This document shows, in pieces, positions 18,907 to 28,734 of a stretch of DNA of 64,000 bases (position 1 is the stretch's first letter; each line of letters opens with the position of its first letter). The position numbers and the translations under genes are program-made. The notes under the pieces are model-generated. The model saw nothing but the letters and a program-made list of their open reading frames with translations, was not told the origin of the DNA and searched no databases. The DNA comes from an uncultured Pelagibacteraceae bacterium (GTDB lineage Bacteria; Pseudomonadota; Alphaproteobacteria; Pelagibacterales; Pelagibacteraceae), in assembly GCA_902568975.1 (NCBI GenBank), contig CACFSO010000002.1, positions 52,480 to 116,479 on the forward strand. Reading direction: 5' to 3'.

Positions 18907-19620
18907 TCAGCCTTTTTTTTTGGCTAAACTAGCAAATACACTTGATAAAATACGAGTTTCTTTTTCTGATAAATCCATTTTATAAAATATACTCCTCAAG
19001 TTTTCCAGCATTTTGGGTTTTTTTTCCTTTGGTTTAAAAAAATTGATTTCCTCAAGGTGTTTTATACAAAGATTAGTCATTGCTTGAATATTTTTTTTTG
19101 ATGCAGGTTTAATTTTCTTTGATTTAGAATATTTAGATTTTTTAATATTTAATAATTGAAAAACTGTGTTAGCCACAATTATCAAGCTATGAGATAAATT
19201 TAACGATTTAAATTTATAATTACTGGGTATCTGTAATACATAATTTGAAAAACTTATTTCATTATTTGACAATCCTGATGCTTCGGGTCCAAATAAAAAA
19301 GCAATTTTTTTATCAAAATTAATTTTATTTAATTCGTTTAACTTAATATGTTTAACATTTTTATTTCTAAATCTAGAAGTTGTTGAAATTAAATAATCTA
19401 TGTTTTTTATGGCAGGCTCTAAACTCTCATAAATCTTACTTTTTTTTATAATTTCTTGAGCTCCTACAGAGGTAGCTATTATTTTATCATTTGGAAAACT
19501 GGGCTTTGGATTAATTACAATTAATTTAGAGAAATTAAAATTTTTCATTGCTCTAGCACATGCTCCAATATTTTCTGATAATTGAGGTTTATGTAAAATA
19601 AAAGAAATATTATTAAACAT
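18907..19620 (-). CDS. trmJ: tRNA/rRNA methyltransferase, SpoU family (TrmJ-like)
   Basis: SPOUT 2'-O-ribose methyltransferase; TrmJ acts at tRNA position 32. The 237-residue protein starts NISFILHKPQLSENIGACARAMKNF (motif 1 with Asn/Arg). It carries IAFLFGPEASGLSNNEI (motif 2) and FKSLNLSHSLIIVA (motif 3), the AdoMet knot. A C-terminal basic region may extend RNA binding. It shares one base with the end of cimA, so it is the last gene of the cysS-cimA-trmJ run. The TrmJ assignment is by motif spacing; another member of the family is possible. Confidence 0.83.
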   Translation of the reverse strand: MFNNISFILHKPQLSENIGACARAMKNFNFSKLIVINPKPSFPNDKIIATSVGAQEIIKKSKIYESLEPAIKNIDYLISTTSRFRNKNVKHIKLNELNKINFDKKIAFLFGPEASGLSNNEISFSNYVLQIPSNYKFKSLNLSHSLIIVANTVFQLLNIKKSKYSKSKKIKPASKKNIQAMTNLCIKHLEEINFFKPKEKKPKMLENLRSIFYKMDLSEKETRILSSVFASLAKKKG

Positions 19621-21221
19621 TAAAGGCTAGCTGGTGCTTTATCTTTAAATAGTTTGTAATCTAAACTATCAACAAGTGCTTTAAATGATGCATCAATTAT
19701 GTTTGCTGATACTCCGATAGTAAACCAGTTTTTGCCTTTTGAATCTGTACTTTCAATTGAAACTCTTGTCACTGCTTCAGTTCCAGTATTAAGAATTCTA
19801 ACTTTATAATCCACCAATTTTAAATCTTTTAAATATTGTGAATATTTAGCAAGTTTATCTACGTTCTTTCTAATTGCATTATCTAGTGCATGCACAGGTC
19901 CATTACCCTCTCCTTCACAAAGAATTAACTTTTTATCAACTTCTAATTTTGCTTTAGCAGAAGAAATAATTTCTCCTGAACTATTTTTTTTTACACTAAC
20001 ATCATATTCTTTAATTGAAATATATCTTGGAATTTCTCCCATTATTCTTCTTGCTAGTAGTTCAAAAGATGCGTCTGCACCGTCGTAACTGTATCCGATA
20101 AATTCTCTATCTTTAACTTCTTCTAAAAGTTTTTTTATTTTTGGATCATCTTGTTTAAAATCTATTCCAATAGAATTTAATCTTGAAACTATATTTGATT
20201 TTCCAGATTGATCTGAAACAATAATATTTCTAACATTTCCTACAATTTCAGGATTTATATGTTCATAAGTTTTTGGATCCTTTTGTACTGCTGAAACATG
20301 CAGCCCACCTTTATGAGAGAAAGCAGCAGCACCAACATAAGGCAAATGTTGATTGGGCTTTCTGTTTAATATTTCATCAAGTAATCTTGAACACTGTGTT
20401 AATTTACTAATATTTTCCTTTTTGATATTTATTTCATAATTTTTTGAGTATGTTTGTTTTAAGTGTAAAGTTGGAATTACTGACATTAAATTTGCATTAC
20501 CACATCTTTCACCTAATCCATTAATTGTTCCTTGTATTTGTCTTGCTCCTGACAAAACTGCTGCTAGAGAGTTTGCGACTGCATTTCCTGTATCATTATG
20601 TGCGTGTATACCTAAATTTTTTCCTGGTACATTTTTAATTACTTCATTTACTATTTCAGAAACTTCATTAGGCAAAGTTCCTCCATTTGTATCACAAAGC
20701 ACAATCCATCTTGCACCATTGTCATATGCTGATTTAATGCATGAAAGTGCGTATTCTTTATTATTTTTAAAACCATCAAAAAAATGTTCAGCATCAAACA
20801 TAAATTCTTTTTTTTCTTTAATAAAAAGTTTTGTGCTTTCAGAGATATTTTCTAAATTTTCCTCATTTGATATTCCTAATGCTACACCAACATGAAAATC
20901 CCATGATTTACCTACTAAACATACAGCTTGGGTATTACTATTCAGTATAGAAGATAGTCCTGGATCATTATCAGCACTTCTGCCTGTTTTTTTTGTCATA
21001 CCGAAAGCTGTCATTATTGAATTATTTAATTTAATTTTTTTTTGAAAAAATTCAGTATCAGTAGGATTGGCTCCTGGCCATCCTCCTTCAATATAATCTA
21101 CACCTAAATCATCTAAAGCTTTGGCTATTTTTAGTTTATCATCTATTGAAAAATCTACACCCTGAGTCTGAGCACCATCTCTAAGTGTAGTGTCAAATAT
21201 ATGTATTTTTTCTTTACTCAT
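19620..21221 (-). CDS. cimA: (R)-citramalate synthase
   Basis: Condenses pyruvate with acetyl-CoA to citramalate, a threonine-independent route to 2-oxobutyrate for isoleucine. The 533-residue protein opens with HIFDTTLRDGAQTQGVDFS and YIEGGWPGANPTDTEFF, the latter characteristic of the CimA group rather than LeuA. The metal/catalytic GIHAHNDTGNAVANSL and GTINGLGERCGNANL motifs follow, then a C-terminal LeuA regulatory domain. The homologous alternatives are 2-isopropylmalate and homocitrate synthase. The start overlaps the cysS stop by 4 bases (ATGA). Confidence 0.88.
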   Translation of the reverse strand: MSKEKIHIFDTTLRDGAQTQGVDFSIDDKLKIAKALDDLGVDYIEGGWPGANPTDTEFFQKKIKLNNSIMTAFGMTKKTGRSADNDPGLSSILNSNTQAVCLVGKSWDFHVGVALGISNEENLENISESTKLFIKEKKEFMFDAEHFFDGFKNNKEYALSCIKSAYDNGARWIVLCDTNGGTLPNEVSEIVNEVIKNVPGKNLGIHAHNDTGNAVANSLAAVLSGARQIQGTINGLGERCGNANLMSVIPTLHLKQTYSKNYEINIKKENISKLTQCSRLLDEILNRKPNQHLPYVGAAAFSHKGGLHVSAVQKDPKTYEHINPEIVGNVRNIIVSDQSGKSNIVSRLNSIGIDFKQDDPKIKKLLEEVKDREFIGYSYDGADASFELLARRIMGEIPRYISIKEYDVSVKKNSSGEIISSAKAKLEVDKKLILCEGEGNGPVHALDNAIRKNVDKLAKYSQYLKDLKLVDYKVRILNTGTEAVTRVSIESTDSKGKNWFTIGVSANIIDASFKALVDSLDYKLFKDKAPASL

Positions 21222-22579
21222 TTAAATTTCCACAGGGTTTTATCATCTTTATCTTCAATTAAAACTCCTTTATCTAATAATTCATTCCTAATTTTATCTG
21301 CTTTTTTATAATCTTTATTTTTTCTAGCATTATTTCTTTCATTAATTTTTTTCATAATTTCCTCTTCAGAAATATTTAATTTACTTTTTTTAAATTTATT
21401 CCAAGAATCTTTGTTTTCACATAACAAACCAATAAAATTGCATGCTGACATAAATATTTGTTTATCTTTATCGTTACCATTTTGAGATTTTTCAAATAAT
21501 TTATGAAGATTAGCAATATAACCTGGTGTATTTAAATCATCATATAAAGGAGATAAATATTCATCAGGAATTAAAACTCGTTTTTTAATCTCTGTAAAAC
21601 TTTCGTACCATTTATTAATAGTTTTTTCACATTCTAATAAAAGTTTATCATTCCAATCTAATGGTTGTTTATAATGAGAACTTATAAGAGCTAATCTCAA
21701 AACTTGTCCACTTACTTTATTTTTAAAATCACCAATTTTTAAAATATTTCCTTGGGATTTTGACATTTTTTCATTTGAAATTGTTATAAATCCATTATGT
21801 ACCCAAAAATTTGCAAAAGTTTCATTTTCATTAGCACATCTTGATTGTGCAATTTCATTTTCATGATGTGGAAAAATTAAATCTTTTCCTCCTCCATGAA
21901 TATCAAATTTATCACCTAAGTATTTCTTTGACATAACTGAACATTCGAGATGCCAACCAGGTCTTCCTTTTCCCCATGGAGATTCCCACGAAGGTTCATT
22001 TTCGGTTGATGGTTTCCATAATACAAAATCTGCTGGATTATTTTTATTATCAGAGATCTCTACTCTTGCTCCTGCAATTAATTCATCTAATTTTTTATTT
22101 GATAATTTTCCATAATCTTTAAATTTTTTTACTTCAAAATAAACATGTTTATTTTTTTCATATGCAAATTTATTTTTAATAAGCTTATTAATCATTTCAA
22201 TCATTAATGAAATGTTTTCTGTAGCTTTTGGTTCGTGTGTTGGATTTTCACAATTCAAATATTTACAATCTTCGTGAAAAATATTTGTAATATTTTTTGT
22301 AAGATCATTTATTGTAATTTTTTTTTCAATTGAGGAAGCTATTATTTTATCATCAATATCTGTAATATTTCTTACATATGTAACTGAGTTATTACCATAT
22401 TTGCATTTTAAAACGTTGAACAAAATATCAAAAACAACTAAAGGTCTTGCATTGCCAATATGAGGATTCTCATAAACTGTTGGACCACAAACGTACATAC
22501 CAATTTTTTTTGGATTTATTGGTGTAAATTTTTCTTTCTTCCTGAAAAGGCTATTAGTTAAAAAAATATCTTTATCCAT
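21218..22579 (-). CDS. cysS: Cysteinyl-tRNA synthetase
   Basis: Class I aminoacyl-tRNA synthetase for cysteine. The 453 residues match the family. Visible features are MYVCGPTVYENPHIGNARP (zinc Cys and HIGH-like motif), GWHLECSVMSKKYLG, and HHENEIAQS contributing further zinc ligands. The KMSKSQGN loop is followed by a helical tRNA-binding C-terminal domain. It overlaps cimA by 4 bases. Confidence 0.97.
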   Translation of the reverse strand: MDKDIFLTNSLFRKKEKFTPINPKKIGMYVCGPTVYENPHIGNARPLVVFDILFNVLKCKYGNNSVTYVRNITDIDDKIIASSIEKKITINDLTKNITNIFHEDCKYLNCENPTHEPKATENISLMIEMINKLIKNKFAYEKNKHVYFEVKKFKDYGKLSNKKLDELIAGARVEISDNKNNPADFVLWKPSTENEPSWESPWGKGRPGWHLECSVMSKKYLGDKFDIHGGGKDLIFPHHENEIAQSRCANENETFANFWVHNGFITISNEKMSKSQGNILKIGDFKNKVSGQVLRLALISSHYKQPLDWNDKLLLECEKTINKWYESFTEIKKRVLIPDEYLSPLYDDLNTPGYIANLHKLFEKSQNGNDKDKQIFMSACNFIGLLCENKDSWNKFKKSKLNISEEEIMKKINERNNARKNKDYKKADKIRNELLDKGVLIEDKDDKTLWKFK

Positions 22580-22624
22580 TATTCTAGAAATATACTTTAA
22601 TTGATGATTTGTGAATCCCTAAGA

Positions 22625-23362
22625 TTACTTAGGTATCTTGCAAACTGGAATGGGGTCCATCTTATGCAGGTTTGCTTTTCTTATTTTAATATATTTATCT
22701 CTATTTATTGAGCTTTCATTATCCATTGCTTCTTCTAGTTCTCTATATGTAAGACCAAGCTGACCTTCATCTGTTCTACCATCATCCCATAAACCGTCAG
22801 TCGGTGGTGCTTCAATTATTTCTTTCAAAATATTTAGTTCTCTTCCTAATTCCCAAACTTCGGTTTTGTTGCAATCTGCTATTGGTGATATATCTACTCC
22901 ACCATCTCCGTACTTTGTATAAAATCCAACTCCAAAATCTTCAACTTTATTTCCTGTTCCTACAACTATTCCATTATTTGCTGCTGCAACCTGGTAAAGT
23001 GTTGACATTCTTAATCTTGCTCTAGAATTTGCCATACCATGCTCATTATTAAAATTTGAAAGTGTTTTTTCAAAGGTGCTGAAAAGATCATCTAATTCAA
23101 TTGTAAATCCATTTACATTTTTAAAATTTTTTTTTAACCATTCTTGGTGTTTCAAACTTAGATCATGTTGAAAACTTTTTTGTTTAATAGGCATTGAAAT
23201 TGCAATTGTTTTTAAACCTGTCATTGCACTTAAAGTACTAGACACTGATGAGTCTATACCACCAGAGATTCCTATAACTAAAGATTCAGCTTTTTTTGGC
23301 ATTAAATTTACATAATTTAATATCCAATTTTTTATAAATAGAACTTTTTTACTTACTTCCAT
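22625..23362 (-). CDS. nadE: NH3-dependent NAD+ synthetase
   Basis: Amidates deamido-NAD using ATP. The 245-residue length shows the ammonia-dependent form without the N-terminal glutaminase domain. The P-loop of N-type ATP pyrophosphatases is visible as VIGISGGIDSSVSSTLS. ARLRMSTLYQVAAANNGIVVGTGNKVED and PIADCNKTEVWELGRELN follow, typical of NadE. It lies 45 bases upstream of cysS and 36 downstream of the DAHP synthase, so all may share a transcript. Confidence 0.95.
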   Translation of the reverse strand: MEVSKKVLFIKNWILNYVNLMPKKAESLVIGISGGIDSSVSSTLSAMTGLKTIAISMPIKQKSFQHDLSLKHQEWLKKNFKNVNGFTIELDDLFSTFEKTLSNFNNEHGMANSRARLRMSTLYQVAAANNGIVVGTGNKVEDFGVGFYTKYGDGGVDISPIADCNKTEVWELGRELNILKEIIEAPPTDGLWDDGRTDEGQLGLTYRELEEAMDNESSINRDKYIKIRKANLHKMDPIPVCKIPK

Positions 23363-23398
23363 AACTTAAATATACTTTATAGAATTTATTTATAAAGC

Positions 23399-24778
23399 TT
23401 AAGAAACAGCTCTAATGCCGCTTTTCGCATAAATAGAATTTTTTTTAATTTCATCGGAAATTAAAAAAGCTAATTCTAAAGCTTGGTTAGCATTTAACCT
23501 TGGATCACAATGAGTATGATATCTGCTAGATAAATCTGTATCAGATATCTTTTGAGCTCCACCTGTGCATTCTGTTACATTTTGTCCTGTCATTTCAATA
23601 TGTAATCCACCAGCATATGAACCTTCACTTTGATGAACTTCAAATACATTTTTTACTTCATTTAAAACATTATTGAAAGGTCTGGTTTTAAAACCTGTAG
23701 CAGACTTAATTGTATTACCATGCATAGGATCACAAGACCAAATAACATTTAATCCTTCTTTTTTAATTCCTTTTATAAGTTTTGGTAAAAATTTTCCTAC
23801 TTTGTCATGTCCAAATCTTGAAATTAATGTAATTTTTCCTTTTTCATTTTTAGGATTAATTACTTCACATATTTTTGCAATTTCTTCCGGTTTAGAAGTT
23901 GGTCCACATTTTATGCCTATTGGATTTTCTATTCCTCTGCAAAACTCTACATGCCCACCATCTAACTGTCTAGTTCTGTCTCCTATCCAAACAAAATGGG
24001 CCGATGTGTCATGGTATTCACCTGTTGTAGAATCTATTCTTGTCATGCTTTCTTCAAATGGTAATAATAAAGCTTCGTGGGAAGTCCAAAAATTTACTGT
24101 TTTCAATCTTCTATTAAACTCAGATGTTATTCCACATGCATCCATAAAAGCTAATGCATCTGCAATTTTATCTTCTAGTTCTTTAAATTTTTTAGCTTGA
24201 GGGCTTTTTTTTATATAGCCCAAATTCCAAAGATGAACTTTTTTTAAATCTGCAAATCCTCCATGACAAAAAGCTCTTATAAGGTTTAATGTTGAAGCTG
24301 CTTGTGAATAAGCTTTAAATAATCTTTTAGGATCAGGTTTTCTTGCTTTTTCACTAAACTCTATTCCATTTATATTGTCACCTAAATAACTTGGAAGCTC
24401 AATATCTCCACTTACTTCGGTTGGTGAACTTCTTGGTTTTGAGAATTGTCCCGCAACCCTTCCGAGTTTAACCACAGGTAAAGACGCGGAGTAAGTCAAA
24501 ACTAATGACATTTGTAGCATAACTTTAAAATAATCTCTTATATTGTCAGGATTAAATTCAACAAAACTTTCTGCGCAGTCTCCACCTTGTAATAAAAAAG
24601 CTTTGCCATCGACAACATCCGCAAGTTGCTGTTTTAAATGTCTAGTTTCTCCAGCAAAAACCAAAGGAGGAAAAGTTTTAATTTTGTTAAGAACCATATT
24701 AAGTTCTTTTTCGTCCTGATAACTTGGAATATGCTTAACTGGATAATTCCTCCAACTATTTGTTTTCCATTTTTTCAT
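23399..24778 (-). CDS. 3-deoxy-7-phosphoheptulonate synthase, class II
   Basis: First enzyme of the shikimate pathway, joining phosphoenolpyruvate and erythrose 4-phosphate. The 459 residues and sequence match class II (plant/mycobacterial/alphaproteobacterial) DAHP synthases. They include PPLVFAGETRHLKQQLADV, FLLQGGDCAESF (metal Cys region), GRVAGQFSKPRS, VWIGDRTRQLDGGHVEFCRG and the C-terminal GGLHIEMTGQNVTECTGG. A separate regulatory domain is not obvious. It begins a minus-strand run toward nadE. The opposite-strand ORF at 23673-24200 is a shadow. Confidence 0.95.
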   Translation of the reverse strand: MKKWKTNSWRNYPVKHIPSYQDEKELNMVLNKIKTFPPLVFAGETRHLKQQLADVVDGKAFLLQGGDCAESFVEFNPDNIRDYFKVMLQMSLVLTYSASLPVVKLGRVAGQFSKPRSSPTEVSGDIELPSYLGDNINGIEFSEKARKPDPKRLFKAYSQAASTLNLIRAFCHGGFADLKKVHLWNLGYIKKSPQAKKFKELEDKIADALAFMDACGITSEFNRRLKTVNFWTSHEALLLPFEESMTRIDSTTGEYHDTSAHFVWIGDRTRQLDGGHVEFCRGIENPIGIKCGPTSKPEEIAKICEVINPKNEKGKITLISRFGHDKVGKFLPKLIKGIKKEGLNVIWSCDPMHGNTIKSATGFKTRPFNNVLNEVKNVFEVHQSEGSYAGGLHIEMTGQNVTECTGGAQKISDTDLSSRYHTHCDPRLNANQALELAFLISDEIKKNSIYAKSGIRAVS

Positions 24779-24821
24779 AATTCAACTAATAGTATATATA
24801 CCAAGTAAAAAAATTTTAAAG

Positions 24822-25538
24822 CTATAGAATTATTTTTGATACGATAATTCCCAATTTTTCTCTAAAAAAAACATTTACTTTTCTTAGATTTTTAGAAATA
24901 TCAAAGTTTTGATATAGATTTATCAATTTTTCATTACCTTTGGTACCTATAAAATCAACCGCATAAGGAGTAAAAGTTAAATTTAAATGTTTTGAGATAT
25001 ATAAAGATCTATCCATATGAAATGCGGATGTTATTAATATATCGTTATTTTTGTTAATATTAAGTTTTTCAAATTCTCTCAGGGCCTCAATTGTGTTTCT
25101 GGCTGTTGAAACAAATATTACTCTATTTAAATCAAATCCAATATTTTGATAAAAAATTCTAGCTATATCAGATTCATTTTTTTTTGTTTTGTGCATATAT
25201 CCAGACCCTCCTAAAAAAATAATTTTTGAATTTTTTTTCTCTAAAGCCAATTTAACTGAAGCTATAAGTCTATCTGTATGTCCTGCTAAAACAACAATAT
25301 TTTGATACTCAGGTAAGTTTTTTTTATTTGAATATTTTTTTTCTATACTATTAATTAAAAAATTTCCTAAAGGTAGAAAAGTTATAATAAAAAAAATTAT
25401 TGAAAAAAAGATTAAAATTTTTTTAATTATATTTTTTTTATAAAAAAAATTTAATATCATCAATAAAATAATAGAAAAAAATACAAAATTTGCGATATTT
25501 ATTAAAGGAGCTAGTATTTTAGACAAGTAAAAGTACAA
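24822..25538 (-). CDS. YdcF/ElyC-like DUF218 membrane protein
   Basis: A 238-residue protein with two hydrophobic spans in the first 60 residues, followed by a DUF218 domain. The domain shows IVVLAGHTDRLIASVKLALEK, KIIFLGGSG, STARNTIEALREF and LITSAFHMDRSLYI, the usual DUF218 pattern. E. coli ElyC in this family affects envelope/peptidoglycan precursor metabolism, but the biochemical activity is unknown. It is 2 bases after glmS, an enzyme of envelope amino-sugar synthesis, consistent with a cell-wall role (inference). Confidence 0.8.
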   Translation of the reverse strand: MYFYLSKILAPLINIANFVFFSIILLMILNFFYKKNIIKKILIFFSIIFFIITFLPLGNFLINSIEKKYSNKKNLPEYQNIVVLAGHTDRLIASVKLALEKKNSKIIFLGGSGYMHKTKKNESDIARIFYQNIGFDLNRVIFVSTARNTIEALREFEKLNINKNNDILITSAFHMDRSLYISKHLNLTFTPYAVDFIGTKGNEKLINLYQNFDISKNLRKVNVFFREKLGIIVSKIIL

Positions 25539-25540
25539 AA

Positions 25541-27361
25541 TTATTCCACAGTTACAGATTTTGCCAAATTTCTTGGTTTATCTATATCATATCCTTTTTT
25601 ATTTGCTGAATGATAAGCTAATTTTTGCAAGGGTATAGTTATTAAAAAAGGCAATAAATCTTCTGAAGTATTTTCTACTTCAATTTTTTCCCAAATATTT
25701 TCTGAATGTACTTCATCTTTGTTTTTATTGGTGATTAATAAAACTTTAGCTCCTCGTGCTATAACTTCTTGCATATTAGACATTGTTTTTTTGTAATAAT
25801 GATCTCTAGGAGCTAATACTACAACTGGCATTCCTTCTTCAATTAAAGCAAGAGGACCATGTTTCATTTCACCGGCTGGATATCCTTCTGCATGAACATA
25901 AGCTAACTCTTTTAATTTCAAAGCTCCCTCTAAAGCAATTGGAAATGAATATCCTCTACCTAAAAACATACAACCTTTAATATTTACAAAGGAACTGCAA
26001 ACTAATTGAATTTTGCTTTCAGTTTCTAGCGAAAGTTTAACTAATTTAGATAAGGACAAAAGTGAATTTATTTTTTCTAAGTATTTTTTTTTATTTATAT
26101 CTTTTCTCATATAAGAAAGTTTAAGACACAATATATACAAAACTAACATTTGACCTAAAAAAGCTTTAGTTGAAGCAACACCGATTTCTGGGCCACAATG
26201 AATAGGAAGTACAAATTTTGATTCTCTAGCAATCGAGCTTTCAACAACGTTCACAACGCTACAAGTTTTCATATTATTTTTATTACATAGATCTAAAGCA
26301 GCATAAGTGTCTGCTGTTTCTCCAGATTGAGAAACAAAAATATACATGGTATCTTTTTTAAAGTTATTCTTTCTGTATCTAAATTCAGATGCAATATCTA
26401 CATTTACATTTAAAGTAGTTATTTGTTCAAACCAGTATTTAGCCATTAAACAAGAGTGGTATGCAGTCCCGCATCCTATTAATAATATTGAGTTAATTTC
26501 CTCACTTTTCCAAGGAAAATTGAAAATATTTATATTACTATTAATTTTATCTATATATTCGTTTACACAATTTTTTATTGTCAGCGGTTGTTCTTCTATT
26601 TCTTTAGCCATGTAATGTTTGTATTCTCCTTTATCATAATTATTTTCTGTAGAAGATAATTGTAAAATTTTTTTGTTAATTTTTTTTCCATTACTATCAA
26701 AAAATTCTATTTGATCTTTTTTAATAATGCAGAATTCACCGTCATTTAAATAGGAAATTTTATTAGTCATACTTTTTAGAGCGTAAGAATCTGAACCAAG
26801 ATAATTTTCATTTGGTCCATAACCAACTGCGAGTGGAGAGCCTCTTCTAGCTCCTATAATTAAATCGGGTTGATCTTTAAATATTATACCAAGAGCAAAA
26901 CTTCCATGAAGTTTTTTTAACATTTTTAAAATTGATTTTTTTAAATTATTTTTTTTTAAATACTCGGTAATTAAGTGAACAATTACTTCTGTATCAGTTT
27001 GTGATTTAAAAATATGGCCTTTTTTTATTAAATACTTTTTCAATATAGTAGAATTTTCAATTATACCATTATGAACTACAGAAACTTTTTCTGAAGAGTG
27101 TGGATGAGCATTAATAGTGCTTGGTATACCATGTGTTGCCCATCTTACATGACCTATTCCGATTGTTCCTTTTAAGTTTGTTTGTGATAAATTTTTTTCT
27201 AGAGTATCAACTCTACCTTCGCATTTTACTTCATTTATAAAACCATTGTTTAAAGTTGCGATACCAGCTGAATCATAACCTCTGTATTCTAATTTTTTTA
27301 AAGAATTTATTATAGTTGAGGTTACTTGTTTATTGCTAGTTATGCCAACTATTCCACACAT
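25541..27361 (-). CDS. glmS: Glutamine-fructose-6-phosphate aminotransferase (isomerising)
   Basis: Makes glucosamine-6-phosphate from fructose-6-phosphate and glutamine. The ORF track begins 11 codons upstream, but the N-terminal nucleophile cysteine must follow the initiator Met directly. The start is therefore the ATG at 27361 (MCGIVGITS), giving 606 residues, the standard length. The Ntn glutaminase domain (LEYRGYDSAGIA, GIGHVRWATHG) is followed by two SIS domains (FVSQSGETADT, SFPIALEGALKLKE) and the C-terminal KPRNLAKSVTVE. The gap to the upstream GlmU-like gene is one base. No glmS ribozyme can fit in that gap. Confidence 0.97.
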   Translation of the reverse strand: MCGIVGITSNKQVTSTIINSLKKLEYRGYDSAGIATLNNGFINEVKCEGRVDTLEKNLSQTNLKGTIGIGHVRWATHGIPSTINAHPHSSEKVSVVHNGIIENSTILKKYLIKKGHIFKSQTDTEVIVHLITEYLKKNNLKKSILKMLKKLHGSFALGIIFKDQPDLIIGARRGSPLAVGYGPNENYLGSDSYALKSMTNKISYLNDGEFCIIKKDQIEFFDSNGKKINKKILQLSSTENNYDKGEYKHYMAKEIEEQPLTIKNCVNEYIDKINSNINIFNFPWKSEEINSILLIGCGTAYHSCLMAKYWFEQITTLNVNVDIASEFRYRKNNFKKDTMYIFVSQSGETADTYAALDLCNKNNMKTCSVVNVVESSIARESKFVLPIHCGPEIGVASTKAFLGQMLVLYILCLKLSYMRKDINKKKYLEKINSLLSLSKLVKLSLETESKIQLVCSSFVNIKGCMFLGRGYSFPIALEGALKLKELAYVHAEGYPAGEMKHGPLALIEEGMPVVVLAPRDHYYKKTMSNMQEVIARGAKVLLITNKNKDEVHSENIWEKIEVENTSEDLLPFLITIPLQKLAYHSANKKGYDIDKPRNLAKSVTVE

Positions 27362-27362
27362 T

Positions 27363-27974
27363 TTATTTTTTAGTTTTATAGTTTTTAATTTCAATCTGAG
27401 AATTTCTTGTTAACGCTAAAGATTTTTTTCTCACATTTTTTGTTATAACTGAACCTGCTCCAATGATACTATTTTCATTTAATGTAACAGGAGCAACTAA
27501 AGATGAATTTGAACCAACAAATACACCATTTTTAATTTTAGTTTTATTTTTTTTTACTCCATCATAATTACAAGTAATCGTCCCAGCTCCTATATTAACA
27601 TTTTCTCCTACCTGGGTATCACCAACATATGATAAGTGATTTATCTTTGATCTTTTTCCAATTTTGCTTTTTTTGACTTCAACAAAATTTCCAACTTTTG
27701 AACCTAATTTTAAAACTGTTCCTGGTCTTAATCTTGCGTATGGTCCAACGCTAACATTGTTTTCTATTTTTGTATCTTCTAAATGTGAAAATGAATGAAT
27801 TATTACATTATTGCTAATTTTTACTTTTTTCCCAATAACTACAAACGGTTCGATCGATACATCTTTTCCAATCTTGGTATCTTTTGAAAAAAAGACCGTT
27901 TCAGGAGCAATCATTTTTACTCCTTTTTTTATAAATTTTTTTCTTAAATTTTCTTGTAAATTTATTTGTTTCAT
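27363..27974 (-). CDS. glmU: Stand-alone GlmU C-terminal domain: glucosamine-1-phosphate N-acetyltransferase
   Basis: Left-handed beta-helix acetyltransferase matching the C-terminal half of GlmU. It starts at a position equivalent to roughly residue 225 of the E. coli enzyme. Conserved stretches are VGPYARLRPGTVL, VGNFVEVKKSKIG, INHLSYVGDTQVG (with the catalytic His) and NIGAGTITCNYDGV. It ends in the usual acetyl-CoA-binding coils. The N-terminal uridyltransferase domain is missing: in-frame TAA and TAG codons directly precede the ATG, and the region upstream is occupied by divergent gph. It is one base from glmS, fitting a UDP-GlcNAc pathway role. The missing pyrophosphorylase must be encoded elsewhere if the pathway is complete. 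Confidence 0.85.
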   Translation of the reverse strand: MKQINLQENLRKKFIKKGVKMIAPETVFFSKDTKIGKDVSIEPFVVIGKKVKISNNVIIHSFSHLEDTKIENNVSVGPYARLRPGTVLKLGSKVGNFVEVKKSKIGKRSKINHLSYVGDTQVGENVNIGAGTITCNYDGVKKNKTKIKNGVFVGSNSSLVAPVTLNENSIIGAGSVITKNVRKKSLALTRNSQIEIKNYKTKK

Positions 27975-28044
27975 CTATTAAATTACTTATAGTTTAGTAA
28001 ACATGTTCTTTAATTCACAAATTGTTTCTTAAAAAAACTTTTAA

Positions 28045-28734
28045 ATGACTCAAAAACTAACGATATTATTTGATCTTGACGGAACTTTGGCAGATACAGC
28101 TCCAGATCTCATGATGGCACATAATCATGTAATGAAAAAATTCGGATATAATACGAAAAGTACAGAGGAAATAAGAAGCTATTTAGGTCAAGGAGCGGCT
28201 GTAATGATTGGTAGATCTATCTGGGGTCAAGCAAAAAAAGAATTATCGAAAATTAACGACCCGAAAATAAAAAATGAAATGATAAAAGAATTTCTTAATT
28301 TCTATGAAAAAAATATAGTTGTTAAAAGCAAGCTTATTAAAGGAGTTTACGAATTTTTAAAATGGGCTAAGTCAAAAAATATTTCAATGGCCGTTTGTAC
28401 AAACAAACAAGAACATTTAGCTATCGATTTCTTAAAAAAAATAAAAATTTATGATTTTTTTGAATATGTTGCGGGAAGAAATACATTTGATTATTGCAAA
28501 CCAGACCCAAGACATCTAACAAATACAATAGAAATAATGAATGGAAATATAAAAAAAAGTTTAATGATTGGTGACAGTGAGAATGATGCGGACGCAGCAA
28601 AATCTGCTGGAATCCCTATGGTACTTCTTGAAGATGGATATACTGAAAAAAAAATTGATCAAATTCATCATGATCATTTAATTAAAGACTTTATAGGTAT
28701 GGAAAAAATAATTTCTTTATATTTGAATGATTGA
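28045..28734 (+). CDS. gph: Phosphoglycolate phosphatase-like HAD hydrolase
   Basis: HAD-superfamily phosphatase of 229 residues. Motif I is LFDLDGTLADTAPDL with the nucleophilic Asp. The cap region follows, then motif II in MAVCTNKQ, motif III Lys in YCKPDPRHL, and motif IV MIGDSENDADAAKSAG. The sequence resembles Gph, which removes phosphoglycolate, although specificity within the family is hard to call. It overlaps the following LysE-type gene by 8 bases and diverges from the GlmU-like gene. Confidence 0.85.
   Translation: MTQKLTILFDLDGTLADTAPDLMMAHNHVMKKFGYNTKSTEEIRSYLGQGAAVMIGRSIWGQAKKELSKINDPKIKNEMIKEFLNFYEKNIVVKSKLIKGVYEFLKWAKSKNISMAVCTNKQEHLAIDFLKKIKIYDFFEYVAGRNTFDYCKPDPRHLTNTIEIMNGNIKKSLMIGDSENDADAAKSAGIPMVLLEDGYTEKKIDQIHHDHLIKDFIGMEKIISLYLND

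Noticed and set aside
23673-24200. Plus-strand ORF of 175 aa
   Set aside because: Antisense shadow of the class II DAHP synthase; composition gives no independent domain.
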